From NCBI GenBank assembly GCA_963789075.1, contig CAWBJQ010000008.1:80456-144455 (forward strand): a stretch of 64,000 nt of DNA, given 5' to 3'. The translations under genes were made by a program, and so were the position numbers. The stretch is from DATATJ01 sp963789075. GTDB lineage: Bacteria; Acidobacteriota; Vicinamibacteria; Vicinamibacterales; CAVVIG01. The notes under the pieces are model-generated. The model did not search any database, had not been told where the DNA came from, and saw nothing but the letters and a program-made list of their open reading frames with translations. Each line of letters starts with the position of its first letter. Positions within the stretch are counted from its first letter, which is position 1. Shown here piece by piece: positions 38,083 through 47,838 of the stretch.

Positions 38083-40936
38083 ATGGCTGATAAGAAGGGT
38101 GTCGGGCACGCTTACAACGTCGACTTCCTGAACGTCGTCTTCGCGGCGGCCAGTCTGTTTCTGTTCCTGTCGGTCGTCTGGATGGTCTGGGACGACTTCG
38201 ACCGCGAATGGAAGAACACGCAGCGCCGGTTCGCCCAGCTCGAGTACCAGGTTACGCAGGCCCAGCTCCAGCAGGCCGGCCGCGGCGTGGACAAGACGAA
38301 GCTGCAGCAGCTCGAGGCGCAGGAGAAAGCGGCGCAGCAGAACGTCAAGGCGAATCAGAAGAAAGTCGACGAGCTGCAGGACAAGGTGACCGACGCCGAC
38401 AATCGCCTGTTCCGCGCCACCGGCCAGTACCAGTCGATGAAGGCGACCTACGACCAGGACCGCTACGACTTCGAGGCGTCGCGTGCGAACGGCCTGGCGA
38501 GCGCCGCCAAGAAGGGGCAGACCGCCGACGCGGAGGCGAAGCAGCTCAGCGAGCTGAACCTGGCGATGGAGAAGGCCGACGCCGACAAGACGGAGGCCCA
38601 GAAGCTGCTCGGTCAGTACACCGGACAGGTCGCCGCGGTGCAGAAGCAGATCGACGAGCTCACCGCGGAGCAGACGCGGCTGCGCAAGCGGCTCGACGTC
38701 ATCGCGCCGAGCGCGCTCAAGGACTACTTCCTCAACGCGCCGCTGCTCGATTTCCTCGCGCCGACGATCAAGATTCAACAAGTGATCCTGCCCAACGTTG
38801 TCGACGACGTGAATTTCATCCACGTGCCGAAGATGGATCGCTGCCAGACGTGCCACCTCGCGATCGACAAGAAAGGCTACGAGAAGTATCCGCAGCCGTT
38901 CACGACGCATCCGGATCTCACGACGTATCTCGGCGGCAGCTCGGCCCATCCCATCGACAAGACCGGCTGCACTGTCTGCCACGAGGGGATGGGGCAGTCG
39001 GTGAGCTTCCTCGGCGCGTCGCACACCCCGAGCGACGCGAAGCAGAGAGACGCGTGGGAGAAGAAGTACGGCTGGGAGCAGCCCGAGTCGTGGGACTTCC
39101 CGATGCTGCCGACCAAGATGACGCAGGCGTCGTGCGCGAAGTGCCACAAGCAGGAGATCTACATCCCGAAGGCCGACTCGCTGAACCTCGCCTACGCGAC
39201 GTTCGAGCGCGCTGGCTGCTACGCCTGCCACAAGACCAAGGGCTTCGAGAACGTCAAGAAGCCCGGTCCGATCCTGACCAAGATCGATTCGAAGCTGTCG
39301 CCCGACTGGGTGAAGAACTGGATCCGCAACCCGCGCGCCGTGAAGCCGACGACGTGGATGCCGCGATTCTTCTACAACTCGAACAACAGCTCGCCCGCGG
39401 ACGCGGTCCGCAACGAAACCGAGATCAACGCGATCGCGGCGTACCTGTTCGCCAACTCCGAGAAGCACGAGTTCGCCGTGACGAGTCCGCCGCGCGGCGA
39501 CGCGAAGAACGGCGAGGAGATCGTCAAGTCGGTCGGCTGCCAGGGCTGCCACGTCGTGGGCGAGGGCTCGCGCGAGTCGGTGGGGCCGCGGCGCACGTTC
39601 GGCCAGCCGCTCGAGAACATCGGCAACAAGACCACCTACGAGTGGATCTACAACTGGGTCCGGGATCCGAAGCACTACAGCCCGGCGACCTATATGCCGA
39701 ACCTGCGCCTGACCGATCAGCAGGTCGCCGACGTGGCGACGTTCCTGACGACGCTCAAGGGCGCGGACGGGCGATGCGGCGAAGGCGACATTCGCGTCGA
39801 AGGACACCGACGATGTGCTGCTCGACTACCTGAAGAACGTGATGCCGTTCGAGGACGCCAAGGCGCAATTGGCGAAGATGACGCCCGAGCAGCGGCAAAT
39901 CGATCTCGGCCAGCGCGCCATCAGCCGCTACGGCTGCTTCAGCTGCCACGACATCAAGGGCTTCGAGAAGGCGCAGCCGATCGGCACCGACCTCTCCGAA
40001 GAGGGGAGCAAGCTGGTGACGCGCCTCGATTTCGCGTTCGTCACCGACATCCCGCACACGTCGAAGATGGCGTGGTTCAACCGGAAGCTCCACGAGCCGC
40101 GCACCTTCGACAAGGGGCGCGTGCTGCAGCCGCTCGAGAAGCTGCGCATGCCGAACTTCGACTTCACCGACGCGGAAGTCGACCGGCTCGTCACCGCGAT
40201 CATGAGCTTCCAGCGCGAGATTCAGCCGCCGGCGGCGATGCCGACGCGATCCGCGAAGAGCGACTTCCTGATCGCGGGGCGCACGCTCGTGCATCGGCGC
40301 AACTGCGTCGGCTGTCACACGATTGAAGGCGACGGCGGCGACTTCGTGAAGCTCGTGGCGGATCCGTCGCTCGGGCCGCCGCTGCTGACGCCGGAAGGGG
40401 CCCGCGTGCAGCCGGACTGGCTCTACGCGTTCATTCGCGGACCGATTCCGATCCGTCCGTGGCTGAATGTGAAGATGCCGACCTTCGGCCTCGACGATCC
40501 GAGTCTGAACGGCGTCATCCGCTACTTCGGGTCGATCTCGAACAGCATCGGACCGTTCCAGTCGCACGACGTCGTCCGCACCGCCAACGCAGACGCGTCG
40601 GGTAAGCAGCTGTTCGAGATGCTCAAGTGCCAGCAGTGCCATGTGCTCGGCACGATCCCGAAAGATCAGCCGACGGCGAATCTGGCGCCCGACCTTCGGA
40701 TGGCACCCGAACGCCTGCAGGCCGACTGGATCCTGCAGTGGTTGAAGAAGCCGTCGGATATCCTGCCCGGCACGCGCATGCCGGCGTTCTGGCCCGACTT
40801 TCCGAAGTCGTTCTACCCGCAGTTGAACGGCGACGCCGAGGCGCAGGTCCGCGCGATTCGCGACTACCTGATGACGTTCAAAGGTGGCCCCAGCCCGAAG
40901 GTCAGCGGGACGAAGTCGGCGAACGAAGAGAATTAG
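38083..40936 (+). CDS. Octaheme c-type cytochrome with coiled coil, bc-operon subunit (frame broken)
   Basis: The restored protein is about 950 residues. An N-terminal membrane helix (VFAAASLFLFLSVVWMVW) is followed by about 170 residues of Gln/Lys/Ala-rich coiled coil (38200-38700). Then come eight heme motifs: CQTCH, CTVCH, CAKCH, CYACH, CQGCH, CFSCH, CVGCH and CQQCH. Repeated cytochrome c modules such as PDWVKNWIRNPRAVKP suggest tandem domain duplication. One extra base near 39771 breaks the frame. Position directly after the Rieske/cytochrome b genes indicates that it is the electron exit of the complex in the periplasm. Confidence 0.88.
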
Positions 40937-40943
40937 AGGGCAA

Positions 40944-41045
40944 GAAGGGCAGGTGGGCAGGAGGGCGGGAGGGGCTGGTCACGCCCGAGCCTACCCGACC
41001 GGCCCTATCCCTACGCCCACCCGCCCTATCCACCCTACCTGCCCG
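40944..41045. repeat. GGGCAGG / CCTGCCC-type inverted repeat
   Basis: The left part (gggcaagaagggcaggtggg caggagggcgggagggg) is purine-rich and the right part (cctacccgaccggccctatc, cacccgccctatcc, cctacctgccc) is pyrimidine-rich; they are inverted and degenerate copies of a 7-9 bp word. This could form a long hairpin after the cytochrome operon. A related tract follows mutL. Confidence 0.65.
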
Positions 41046-41046
41046 G

Positions 41047-41052
41047 TATAAT
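41047..41052 (+). promoter_or_regulatory. TATAAT -10 element for the gamma-carbonic anhydrase gene
   Basis: TATAAT ends 8 bp before ATG 41061, the same spacing as at ndk, and no Shine-Dalgarno site is present. A leaderless transcript is likely. Confidence 0.45.
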
Positions 41053-41060
41053 CATTACGA

Positions 41061-41564
41061 ATGCTTCGTCCGCATCGCGGCCGGCTGCCGCGCGTCCACC
41101 CGACTGCCTACGTCGACGATAGCGCCCAGGTGATTGGCGACGTCGAGATCGGCGAGGAGAGCAGCGTCTGGATGTGCGTCGTCATTCGCGGCGACGTGAA
41201 CCGGATCCGCATCGGCCGGCAGTCGAACGTCCAGGACGGCACGGTCGTGCACGTCATGAAGGGCACGCACGAGACGATGATCGGCGACCGCGTGACGATC
41301 GGCCACGCGGCGGTCGTCCACGGCTGCACCATCGACGACCAGTGTCTGATCGGCATGGGGGCGATTCTGCTGAACGGATCACACGTGGGAGCGCAGTCCA
41401 TCGTCGCGGCCGGCACGCTGCTGACCGAGGGGATGAAGGTGCCGCCACGGTCGCTGGTGATGGGCAGCCCGGGGCGAGTGAAGCGGCTGCTGACGCACGC
41501 CGAGGTGGACGACATTCAGATGTACGCGGACCGCTACGTATCGTACCGACTTGACTACCAATAA
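41061..41564 (+). CDS. Gamma-class carbonic anhydrase-like hexapeptide protein
   Basis: The 167-residue protein has left-handed beta-helix hexapeptide repeats (VIGDVEIGEESSVWMCVVI, RIGRQSNVQDGTVVH) and the metal-ligand histidines in VVHVMKG, TIGHAAVVHGC. It belongs to the YrdA/gamma-carbonic anhydrase family; catalytic activity cannot be told from sequence alone. Its end overlaps hisS by 14 bp. Confidence 0.88.
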   Translation: MLRPHRGRLPRVHPTAYVDDSAQVIGDVEIGEESSVWMCVVIRGDVNRIRIGRQSNVQDGTVVHVMKGTHETMIGDRVTIGHAAVVHGCTIDDQCLIGMGAILLNGSHVGAQSIVAAGTLLTEGMKVPPRSLVMGSPGRVKRLLTHAEVDDIQMYADRYVSYRLDYQ

Positions 41565-42926
41565 CACCCAGCCCGCGCGCGGGACGCGCGACTTCCTGCC
41601 GGCCGACGTCCGCCGCCGCAATCACGTCATCGACATCGTTCGCTCGGTGTACCGAGCGGTACGGATTCGAGCCGCTCGAGACGCCGGCGTTCGAGAACAT
41701 CGAGACGCTGCTCGGGAAGTACGGCGAGGAGGGCAATCAGCTCATCTTCAAAATCCTGAAGCGCGGCGAGCACGAGGCTAGCGGCGCGGCGGATCTCGCG
41801 CTTCGCTACGACCTGACGGTGCCGCTCGCGCGCGTGGTGGCGCAGTATCAGAACGAGCTCGCCGCGCTACTTCAAGCGCTACCAGATTCAGCCGGTGTGG
41901 CGCGCGGATCGGCCGGCGCGCGGGCGGTTCCGCGAGTTCTATCAGTGCGACGTGGACGGGGTCGGATCGACGTCGCCGATCGTCGAAGTCGATGTGCTCA
42001 GCGCCGTCACCGAAGTGCTCACGACGCTCGGCTTCGACGATTTCGTGATTCGGCTGAATCACCGCCGCTTGCTGAGCGCACTGCTCGACAGCGCCGCGAT
42101 TCCGACCGCGAAGCATACGGATGCGCTGATCGCGATCGACAAGCTCGACAAGATCGGCAACGACGGCGTGATCGGCGACTTGGCCGGGCGCGGCATCGAC
42201 GGCACGGCTGCCGGGCGGTTGCTGGCGGCCTTGGCTACGCGCGGTCCAGGCTCCCTGGCGGCCCTTCAGCCGCTGGTGACGGGACACGACGCCGGGTTGG
42301 CGGCGATCGGCGAGCTCGACGATATCGTGCAGCTCGCCGCGTCGACGCCTGCGGCAGCGCATCTGCAGATCGACCCCAGTCTCGCGCGCGGCCTGTCATA
42401 CTACACGGGCGCGATCATGGAGATTGCCGTCGCGGGGATTGGCAGCCTTGGCGGCGGCGGGCGGTACGACAACCTCGTCGGTATGTTCCTCGGCCGCGAC
42501 GTTCCGGCCTGCGGCTTTTCGCTCGGCCTCGAGCGGATCATCGTCGTCATGACCGAGCGGAACATGTTCCCGGCGTCTGTGGCATTGGGAGCTGTCGACA
42601 CCGTCGTGACGTTCCTGGACGACCAGTCGCGTGAAGAGGCGCTCCGGTTCGCGTCCGCGCTGCGCGGCCGCGGGCTCCGCGTGGACGTGTTTCCGGAAGC
42701 GAGCCGCAAGTTCGACAAGCCGCTGAAATACGCCTCTGGACGCGCCGCGCGTGTGCTGGCCATCGTCGGCGAAAACGAACGCGTTCGCGGAGAAATCAGC
42801 ATCCGCAATCTGGACACAAGGGAACAGCAGACCGTTCCCCGCGCTGAGGCGCCAGACGTTGTGTTGCAGCTCCTGAAGAATCGACCGAGCACAGTAGCAC
42901 CGAGCACCATGGCACCCGGCACGTAG
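41551..42926 (+). CDS. hisS: Histidine--tRNA ligase (frame broken)
   Basis: HisS charges tRNA-His. The restored protein is about 457 residues: RGTRDFLP near the start, RYDLTVPLARVVAQYQNEL, YQIQPVWRADRPARGRFREFYQCD (motif 2), ALARGLSYYTG-type motif (LARGLSYYTGAIME), GGGRYDNLVG and CGFSLGLERI (motif 3), and a C-terminal anticodon domain. Extra bases near 41653 and 41862 break the frame. The start is TTG 41551 (MTTNNTQPARG), inside the previous gene. The last dozen residues (STVAPSTMAPGT) are encoded by the GCACC repeat, an acquired tail. Confidence 0.92.
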
Positions 42927-43073
42927 CACCTTGGCACTTAGCACCGTAGCACCTCGGCACCCTGGACGTAACCGCACCTTGGCACCCTGGCACCCTGGTG
43001 GCACCTTGGCACCTTGGCACCTTGGCACCTTGGCACCCTGGCACCCTGGCACCTTGGCACCCTGATACCTAGT
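42888..43073. repeat. GCACC / CACCTTGG octamer array
   Basis: More than 15 copies of the octamer caccttgg or caccctgg, in places perfect (ggcaccttggcaccttggca), fill the hisS-aspS gap and extend into the 3' end of hisS. There are no unique spacers, so it is a tandem repeat and not a CRISPR array. Confidence 0.9.
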
Positions 43074-43095
43074 CCCGTTTCTTTTGACCTTATTC

Positions 43096-44862
43096 ATGGC
43101 TGACCAACTCGGAGATTTGACTCGGACTCATACCTGCGGCGCGCTGCGCGCCGATGATGTCGGCGCGGAAGTGGTGCTGCTCGGCTGGGTGCATCGCGTC
43201 CGCGACCTCGGCGGCGTCGCCTTCGTCGATCTGCGCGACCGCGCGGGCGTCTCACAGCTCGTGGTGCGCGAGAACGAGGCGCTGATGGCGGCCGCGAAGC
43301 GGCTCCGGTCGGAGTTCGTCGTCGGCGTCAGCGGGGTCGTGCAGCGGCGATCGGAAGAGACGATCAATGCGAAGCTCGAGACCGGCGAGGTCGAGATCCT
43401 CGTACGCGACATCCGGATCCTGAACGAAGCGAAGACGCCGCCGTTTCAGATCGCGGAAGACTCGCCCGTCTCCGAGGACGTGCGCCTGCGCTACCGGTAT
43501 CTCGATCTGCGGCGTCCGCGGCTGCAGCACAACATCGGCCTGCGCCACCGGACGACGATGGCGATCAGGAAATACTTCGACGCGAACGGCTTCTGGGAGA
43601 TCGAGACGCCGATCCTCACGAAGTCGACTCCGGAGGGCGCGCGCGACTACCTCGTGCCGAGCCGCGTGCACACCGGCGAGTTCTACGCGCTGCCGCAGTC
43701 GCCGCAAATCTTCAAGCAGATCTTGATGATCGCCGGCACCGATCGATATTTTCAGATCGTGCGCTGCTTCCGCGACGAGGACCTGCGCGCGGATCGGCAG
43801 CCGGAGTTCACGCAGGTGGACGTCGAGATGTCGTTCGCCCGCCCAGACACCATCTACGGCCTCATCGAGCCGCTGATGCAGCAGGTGTTCAGAGAGATCG
43901 GCCGCGAGATCTCCGCGCCGTTCCGGCGGATGCCGTACGCGGAGGCGCTCGCCAAATACGGCTCGGATAAGCCCGACCTGCGCGTCGGTCTCGAGATTCA
44001 CGATCTCTCGGCGATCTTCTGCGAGTCTGAGTTCCGCGTGTTCAAGAAGATCATTGCCGACGGCGGGGTCGTGCGCGGAATCGTGTTGCCCCGCGGCAAC
44101 AGCTACTCACGCAGCCAGCTCGATGTGCTCGTCGATCACGCCGTGAAGCAGCTCGGGTTCTCAGGGTTGATCTGGGCGCGCCCAGGCGAGCCGCCGATCT
44201 GTTCGGTGAAGGCGATCGGCGAAGCGTCGCTCCGGGCCGCGTTCGAGCGCGGCGGCGCGTCGGGCGACGATCTTCTGCTGATGGCCGCCGGCGAGGGCGA
44301 GGCCACCTCGAAACTGCTCGGGCAACTGCGGTTGTATCTCGCCAAGAAGGAGAATCTCCTCAGCCCGGAGGCGTTCGAGTTCCTCTGGGTCACGGATTTT
44401 CCGCTGCTCGAGTACCACGAAGACGATGGGCGCTGGTATTCGATGCACCACCCGTTCACCTCGCCGCACGACGATGACGTCGACCGGCTCGAGGGCGATC
44501 CGGGCGCCGTGCGCGCGAAGGCGTACGACCTCGTGCTCAACGGCAGCGAGATCGGCGGCGGCAGCATCCGGATTCACGACGCCGCGCTGCAGGCCCGGAT
44601 CTTTCAGCGCCTCGGCATCAGCGACGAGGAAGCCAGGATGCGGTTCGGCTTCTTCCTCGAAGCGCTCGAGTACGGCACGCCGCCGCACGGCGGAATCGCG
44701 CTCGGGCTCGATCGCATGGTGGCGATTCTGGCCGGGGAATCGTCGATTCGCGAAGTGATGGCGTTCCCAAAGACCGCCAATGCGGTGGATCTCATGGCTG
44801 GGTCGCCTTCGACGGTGGACTCAAAACAGTTGCGCGAGCTGCATTTGAAAATCCAGAATTGA
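43096..44862 (+). CDS. aspS: Aspartate--tRNA ligase
   Basis: AspS charges tRNA-Asp (or Asp/Asn). The 588-residue frame is intact. The anticodon-binding domain (VLLGWVHRVRDLGGVAFVDL) is followed by class II motif 1 (ETPILTKSTPEGARDYLVP), motif 2 (FRDEDLRADRQPEFTQVDVE), the bacterial insertion domain and motif 3 (GIALGLDRMVAIL). The ending PFTVDSKQLRELHLKI-like (here STVDSKQLRELHLKI) is typical. Start ATG 43096 follows the octamer array. Confidence 0.96.
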   Translation: MADQLGDLTRTHTCGALRADDVGAEVVLLGWVHRVRDLGGVAFVDLRDRAGVSQLVVRENEALMAAAKRLRSEFVVGVSGVVQRRSEETINAKLETGEVEILVRDIRILNEAKTPPFQIAEDSPVSEDVRLRYRYLDLRRPRLQHNIGLRHRTTMAIRKYFDANGFWEIETPILTKSTPEGARDYLVPSRVHTGEFYALPQSPQIFKQILMIAGTDRYFQIVRCFRDEDLRADRQPEFTQVDVEMSFARPDTIYGLIEPLMQQVFREIGREISAPFRRMPYAEALAKYGSDKPDLRVGLEIHDLSAIFCESEFRVFKKIIADGGVVRGIVLPRGNSYSRSQLDVLVDHAVKQLGFSGLIWARPGEPPICSVKAIGEASLRAAFERGGASGDDLLLMAAGEGEATSKLLGQLRLYLAKKENLLSPEAFEFLWVTDFPLLEYHEDDGRWYSMHHPFTSPHDDDVDRLEGDPGAVRAKAYDLVLNGSEIGGGSIRIHDAALQARIFQRLGISDEEARMRFGFFLEALEYGTPPHGGIALGLDRMVAILAGESSIREVMAFPKTANAVDLMAGSPSTVDSKQLRELHLKIQN

Positions 44863-44867
44863 GCCCG

Positions 44868-45890
44868 ATGAAACGCATCACCGTCCCGGAAGAAGGGATT
44901 GCCTCGCTGTTCGGATCGTACGACGAGAACCTCAAGCATCTCGAATCGATCTTCGGTGTCCGCATCCGCACGCAGGGGCACGATCTGGTCATCGATGGCG
45001 ACGCGGCGGCCGTCGAGAAGGTCGATCGGCTGGTCGGGCAACTCTCGTCGCTGATGGCCGACGGCTACAAGCTGGCGAAAGGCGACGTGAAGACCGCCGC
45101 CGATCTCGTCGCGCAGGATCCGGCGGTCGATCTCCGCGATCATTTCCTCAAGGGAAGCCTGACGGCGGCCGGCAAGCGGCGCATTGCGCCGAAGACGGTC
45201 AACCAGCGCAAGTATCTCGACGCGATCGAGCAGCACGACATCGTGTTCGGCATCGGTCCGGCCGGCACCGGCAAGACGTATCTCGCGATGGCGCAAGCCG
45301 TGTCGTTTCTCGTCGCGAAGAAGGTGAGCCGCATCATCCTCGCGCGTCCAGCGGTCGAGGCGGGCGAGAAGCTCGGCTTCCTGCCGGGCGATCTGCAGGA
45401 GAAGGTGAATCCGTACCTGCGGCCGCTCTACGACGCGCTGTACGACATGCTCGACGCCGAGCGCGTCGCCCGCTACATCGAGCGCGGCGTCATCGAGATC
45501 GCGCCGATCGCGTTCATGCGCGGCCGGACGCTCAACGATTCGTTCGTCATCCTCGACGAGGCGCAGAACACGACGTCCGAACAGATGAAGATGTTCCTGA
45601 CGCGCCTCGGCTTCGGCGCCAAGGCGGTCATCACCGGCGACATCACGCAGATCGACCTGCCCGCCGGCCGGACGTCGGGCCTCGTCGAAGCGATGAAGGT
45701 CGTCGGCGCGATCGAGGGCATCTCCTTCGTCTACTTCGACGATCGCGACGTCGTTCGCCACAAGCTGGTGCAGCAAATCGTGAAAGCGTACGAGGCGTTT
45801 TCGAACGGCGGCCCCGCCGCGGCCGGCCGTCCGTCGACGACGCCGTCGGTTCTGGACGCCCGCCGGGAGGCGGTCGAGCCCCGTGCGTGA
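44868..45890 (+). CDS. phoH: PhoH-like ATPase
   Basis: PhoH-family P-loop NTPase of the PhoH-YbeY group, linked to RNA processing. The 340-residue frame is intact. An N-terminal KH-like region is followed by KTVNQRKYLDAIEQHDIVFG, Walker A GPAGTGKTYLA, ARPAVEAGEKLGFLPGDL, Walker B FVILDEAQNTT and ITGDITQIDLP. It lies just after aspS (5 bp) and just before ybeY, its usual partner. Confidence 0.95.
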   Translation: MKRITVPEEGIASLFGSYDENLKHLESIFGVRIRTQGHDLVIDGDAAAVEKVDRLVGQLSSLMADGYKLAKGDVKTAADLVAQDPAVDLRDHFLKGSLTAAGKRRIAPKTVNQRKYLDAIEQHDIVFGIGPAGTGKTYLAMAQAVSFLVAKKVSRIILARPAVEAGEKLGFLPGDLQEKVNPYLRPLYDALYDMLDAERVARYIERGVIEIAPIAFMRGRTLNDSFVILDEAQNTTSEQMKMFLTRLGFGAKAVITGDITQIDLPAGRTSGLVEAMKVVGAIEGISFVYFDDRDVVRHKLVQQIVKAYEAFSNGGPAAAGRPSTTPSVLDARREAVEPRA

Positions 45891-45895
45891 GCGCC

Positions 45896-46567
45896 ATGTC
45901 TGATGGTGATCAACGGGCCCGGCTCCGCGCCATCGCCGTCGATGCGCGCGGCCTCCCGCTCAGGACGCCGGGCCTGACGCGATGGCTCGTGAAGGTTGCG
46001 CCGGCCCGCGCGCGCGGCCTCGTCAGCATTGCGCTCGTGAGCGATGCGCGGGTTCGTGCGCTGAACCGGCAGTATCGGCACCGTGACTACGCGACGGACG
46101 TCCTGAGTTTTCCCGCGGAATCGAGCTCGCCACCACAGAGGACACGGAGGACACACGGGAACAATCCTGTCTCTTCCTCAGCGGTCGCGGACGTCTCAAC
46201 ACAAAGGACACCAAGGACACAAAGGAGCAAGCCTGGACCCAAGCGGGATTTGCCCTCCGTGTCCTCCGTGGTGGAGAGATTTCTCGGCGACATCGTGATC
46301 GCCCTTGGCGTCGCCCGGCGTCAGGCGCGCGGCGCGCGCCATTCCGAGCTGACCGAGCTGCGTGTGCTCGCCCTGCACGGGCTGTTACACCTCCTCGGTT
46401 ACGATCATGAGGACGATGGTGGCGGCATGCGACGGCTTGAAGAGCGGCTGCGCCGCAAAGGCGGCCTGCGCGCGGGGCTGATCGAGCGGGCGGATGCGAG
46501 CGCCCGGCGGGTGGCCTCCCGCCGTGATCCTGCCGGGCGGGCCGGGCGGGGAGCTCGGCGGCAATGA
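45896..46567 (+). CDS. ybeY: Endoribonuclease YbeY with in-frame repeat insertion
   Basis: YbeY is a zinc-dependent RNase for 16S rRNA maturation and ribosome quality control. The zinc site HGLLHLLGYDH and LNRQYRHRDYATDVLSFPA are intact, but between DVLSFPA and LGDIVIALGVARRQ, normally about 10-20 residues apart, lie about 58 residues. These are encoded by a 146-bp palindromic repeat (46131-46276) and read as Ser/Arg/Thr-rich low complexity. The frame is preserved. The protein has 223 residues against about 150-165 usually. It overlaps corC by 4 bp. Confidence 0.92.
   Translation: MSDGDQRARLRAIAVDARGLPLRTPGLTRWLVKVAPARARGLVSIALVSDARVRALNRQYRHRDYATDVLSFPAESSSPPQRTRRTHGNNPVSSSAVADVSTQRTPRTQRSKPGPKRDLPSVSSVVERFLGDIVIALGVARRQARGARHSELTELRVLALHGLLHLLGYDHEDDGGGMRRLEERLRRKGGLRAGLIERADASARRVASRRDPAGRAGRGARRQ
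46131..46276. repeat. ACACGGAGG/ACACAAAGG composite palindrome inside ybeY
   Basis: Outer arms accacagaggacacggagg and ccctccgtgtcctccgtggt are near-perfect inverted repeats; an inner tract (caacacaaaggacaccaagg acacaaagg) is a half-copy of the element found after ndk. The whole behaves like a short non-autonomous palindromic element inserted into a coding sequence. Confidence 0.8.
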
Positions 46568-47838
46568 TACCGCTCGTGATCTTCCTGCTCGCGTGCGTCG
46601 CGGTCTATCTGGGCGCGATCGACGCTGCGTTCAGCGCGCTGATGCGGCTGTCGCTGCGCCTGGTCGCCGAGCGGACAGGCCGCCCCGACGCACTCGGCGC
46701 GTATCTCGACGACCCGCTGCTGCTCTTCATTCCGCTCCGGCTGCTGCTCGGCATCGTCACCGCCGCGGCCGCCGCTCTTCTGGCGCGCGCGATCGGCGTC
46801 GACGCGGCCAACACGCTGACGCTCGTGATCGTCTGTGCGACCGCGTTCGTGGTGATTTGTGAAGTCCTGCTGCCGCTGGCGATCGTCGGTCGCGATCCCG
46901 AGCGTCTGCTGGAGGTGCTGCTGCCGCCCTTCAAGCCGGTCGCGCGACTGCTGGCGCCGCTGACGCGGCCCCTCGTGAACGCGATCGCGAGCGCGCGGCG
47001 GGCGAACGAGACCGCCGCGTCCGACGAGACGCCAGAGGACGCGAGCGAAGTCGCGAAGGCGTATGTCGATACGGCGGAGCAGGAAGGCATCATCGAGGGC
47101 GAAGAGCGCCGATTGCTGCAGAGCATCGTCGATTTCGGCGACACGCTTGTACGGGAAGTGATGACGCCGCGCCCCGACATCGTCGCGGTGCGCGCCGATG
47201 CGACGATTGCCGACGTCCGGGCGCTGTTCCGCGAGCAGGAGTATTCGCGCTTTCCCGTTTATAAAGACAGCCTCGATCACATCGCCGGCTTCGTGTTCGT
47301 GAAGGATCTGGTCGCGCTCGACGCGGGCGCGGACGCCGGGCCTATCGCGCCACTGCTGCGGCAGGCGGCATTCGTGCCAGAGACCAAGCGCGTGCCGGAA
47401 CTGCTCAAGCAGTTTCAGCGCCAGCAGATTCAGTCGGCGATTGTCGTCGACGAATACGGCGGCACCGCCGGTCTCGTCACGATCGAGGATCTGCTAGAGG
47501 AGATCGTCGGCGAGATTCGCGACGAATACGACGTCGAGTCCGAGCCGATTGTCGACGAGGGCAATGGCCGGTTCGTGTTCAGCGGCAAGGTGAACATCGA
47601 CGAGGTCGCGCAGCGCCTGAACGTGCAGATCGCGCGGGAGGGATTCGAGACGGTGGGCGGCTACCTGCTGTCGCACCTCGGCCGCGTGCCGACCGTGGGG
47701 GAACGCTTCGACCTCGACGGCCTGAGCGTGGAGGTTCTGGATGCCGAACGGCGCCGAATTAACAAAGTGCGCATCAGCAGGAAACTCTCCACCACGGAGG
47801 ACGCGGAGGACACGGCGGTGAAATCACGTTCGGTCTGA
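46564..47838 (+). CDS. CorC/HlyC-family CBS-domain membrane protein
   Basis: The 424-residue protein has an N-terminal DUF21 membrane domain (IPLVIFLLACVAVYLGAID, ALTLVIVCATAFVVICEVLL region), two CBS domains (REVMTPRPDIVAVRADATI; VPETKRVPELLKQFQ, VDEYGGTAGLVTIEDLLEEIVG) and a C-terminal CorC_HlyC domain. The family is tied to Mg/Co efflux or resistance. The last 17 residues (LSTTEDAEDTAVKSRSV) are encoded by the repeat at 47786. ATG overlaps the ybeY stop (ATGA). Confidence 0.9.
   Translation: MIPLVIFLLACVAVYLGAIDAAFSALMRLSLRLVAERTGRPDALGAYLDDPLLLFIPLRLLLGIVTAAAAALLARAIGVDAANTLTLVIVCATAFVVICEVLLPLAIVGRDPERLLEVLLPPFKPVARLLAPLTRPLVNAIASARRANETAASDETPEDASEVAKAYVDTAEQEGIIEGEERRLLQSIVDFGDTLVREVMTPRPDIVAVRADATIADVRALFREQEYSRFPVYKDSLDHIAGFVFVKDLVALDAGADAGPIAPLLRQAAFVPETKRVPELLKQFQRQQIQSAIVVDEYGGTAGLVTIEDLLEEIVGEIRDEYDVESEPIVDEGNGRFVFSGKVNIDEVAQRLNVQIAREGFETVGGYLLSHLGRVPTVGERFDLDGLSVEVLDAERRRINKVRISRKLSTTEDAEDTAVKSRSV

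Noticed and set aside
37846..39807. Long open frame on the minus strand opposite the multiheme cytochrome
   Set aside because: Its translation is Arg/Leu/Val-rich without domains and it mirrors the codon bias of the real gene, which has eight CxxCH motifs on the plus strand.
42888..43073. Possible CRISPR array in the hisS-aspS gap
   Set aside because: The octamers are contiguous with no unique spacers of 25-40 bp and no cas genes are near; it is a simple tandem repeat.
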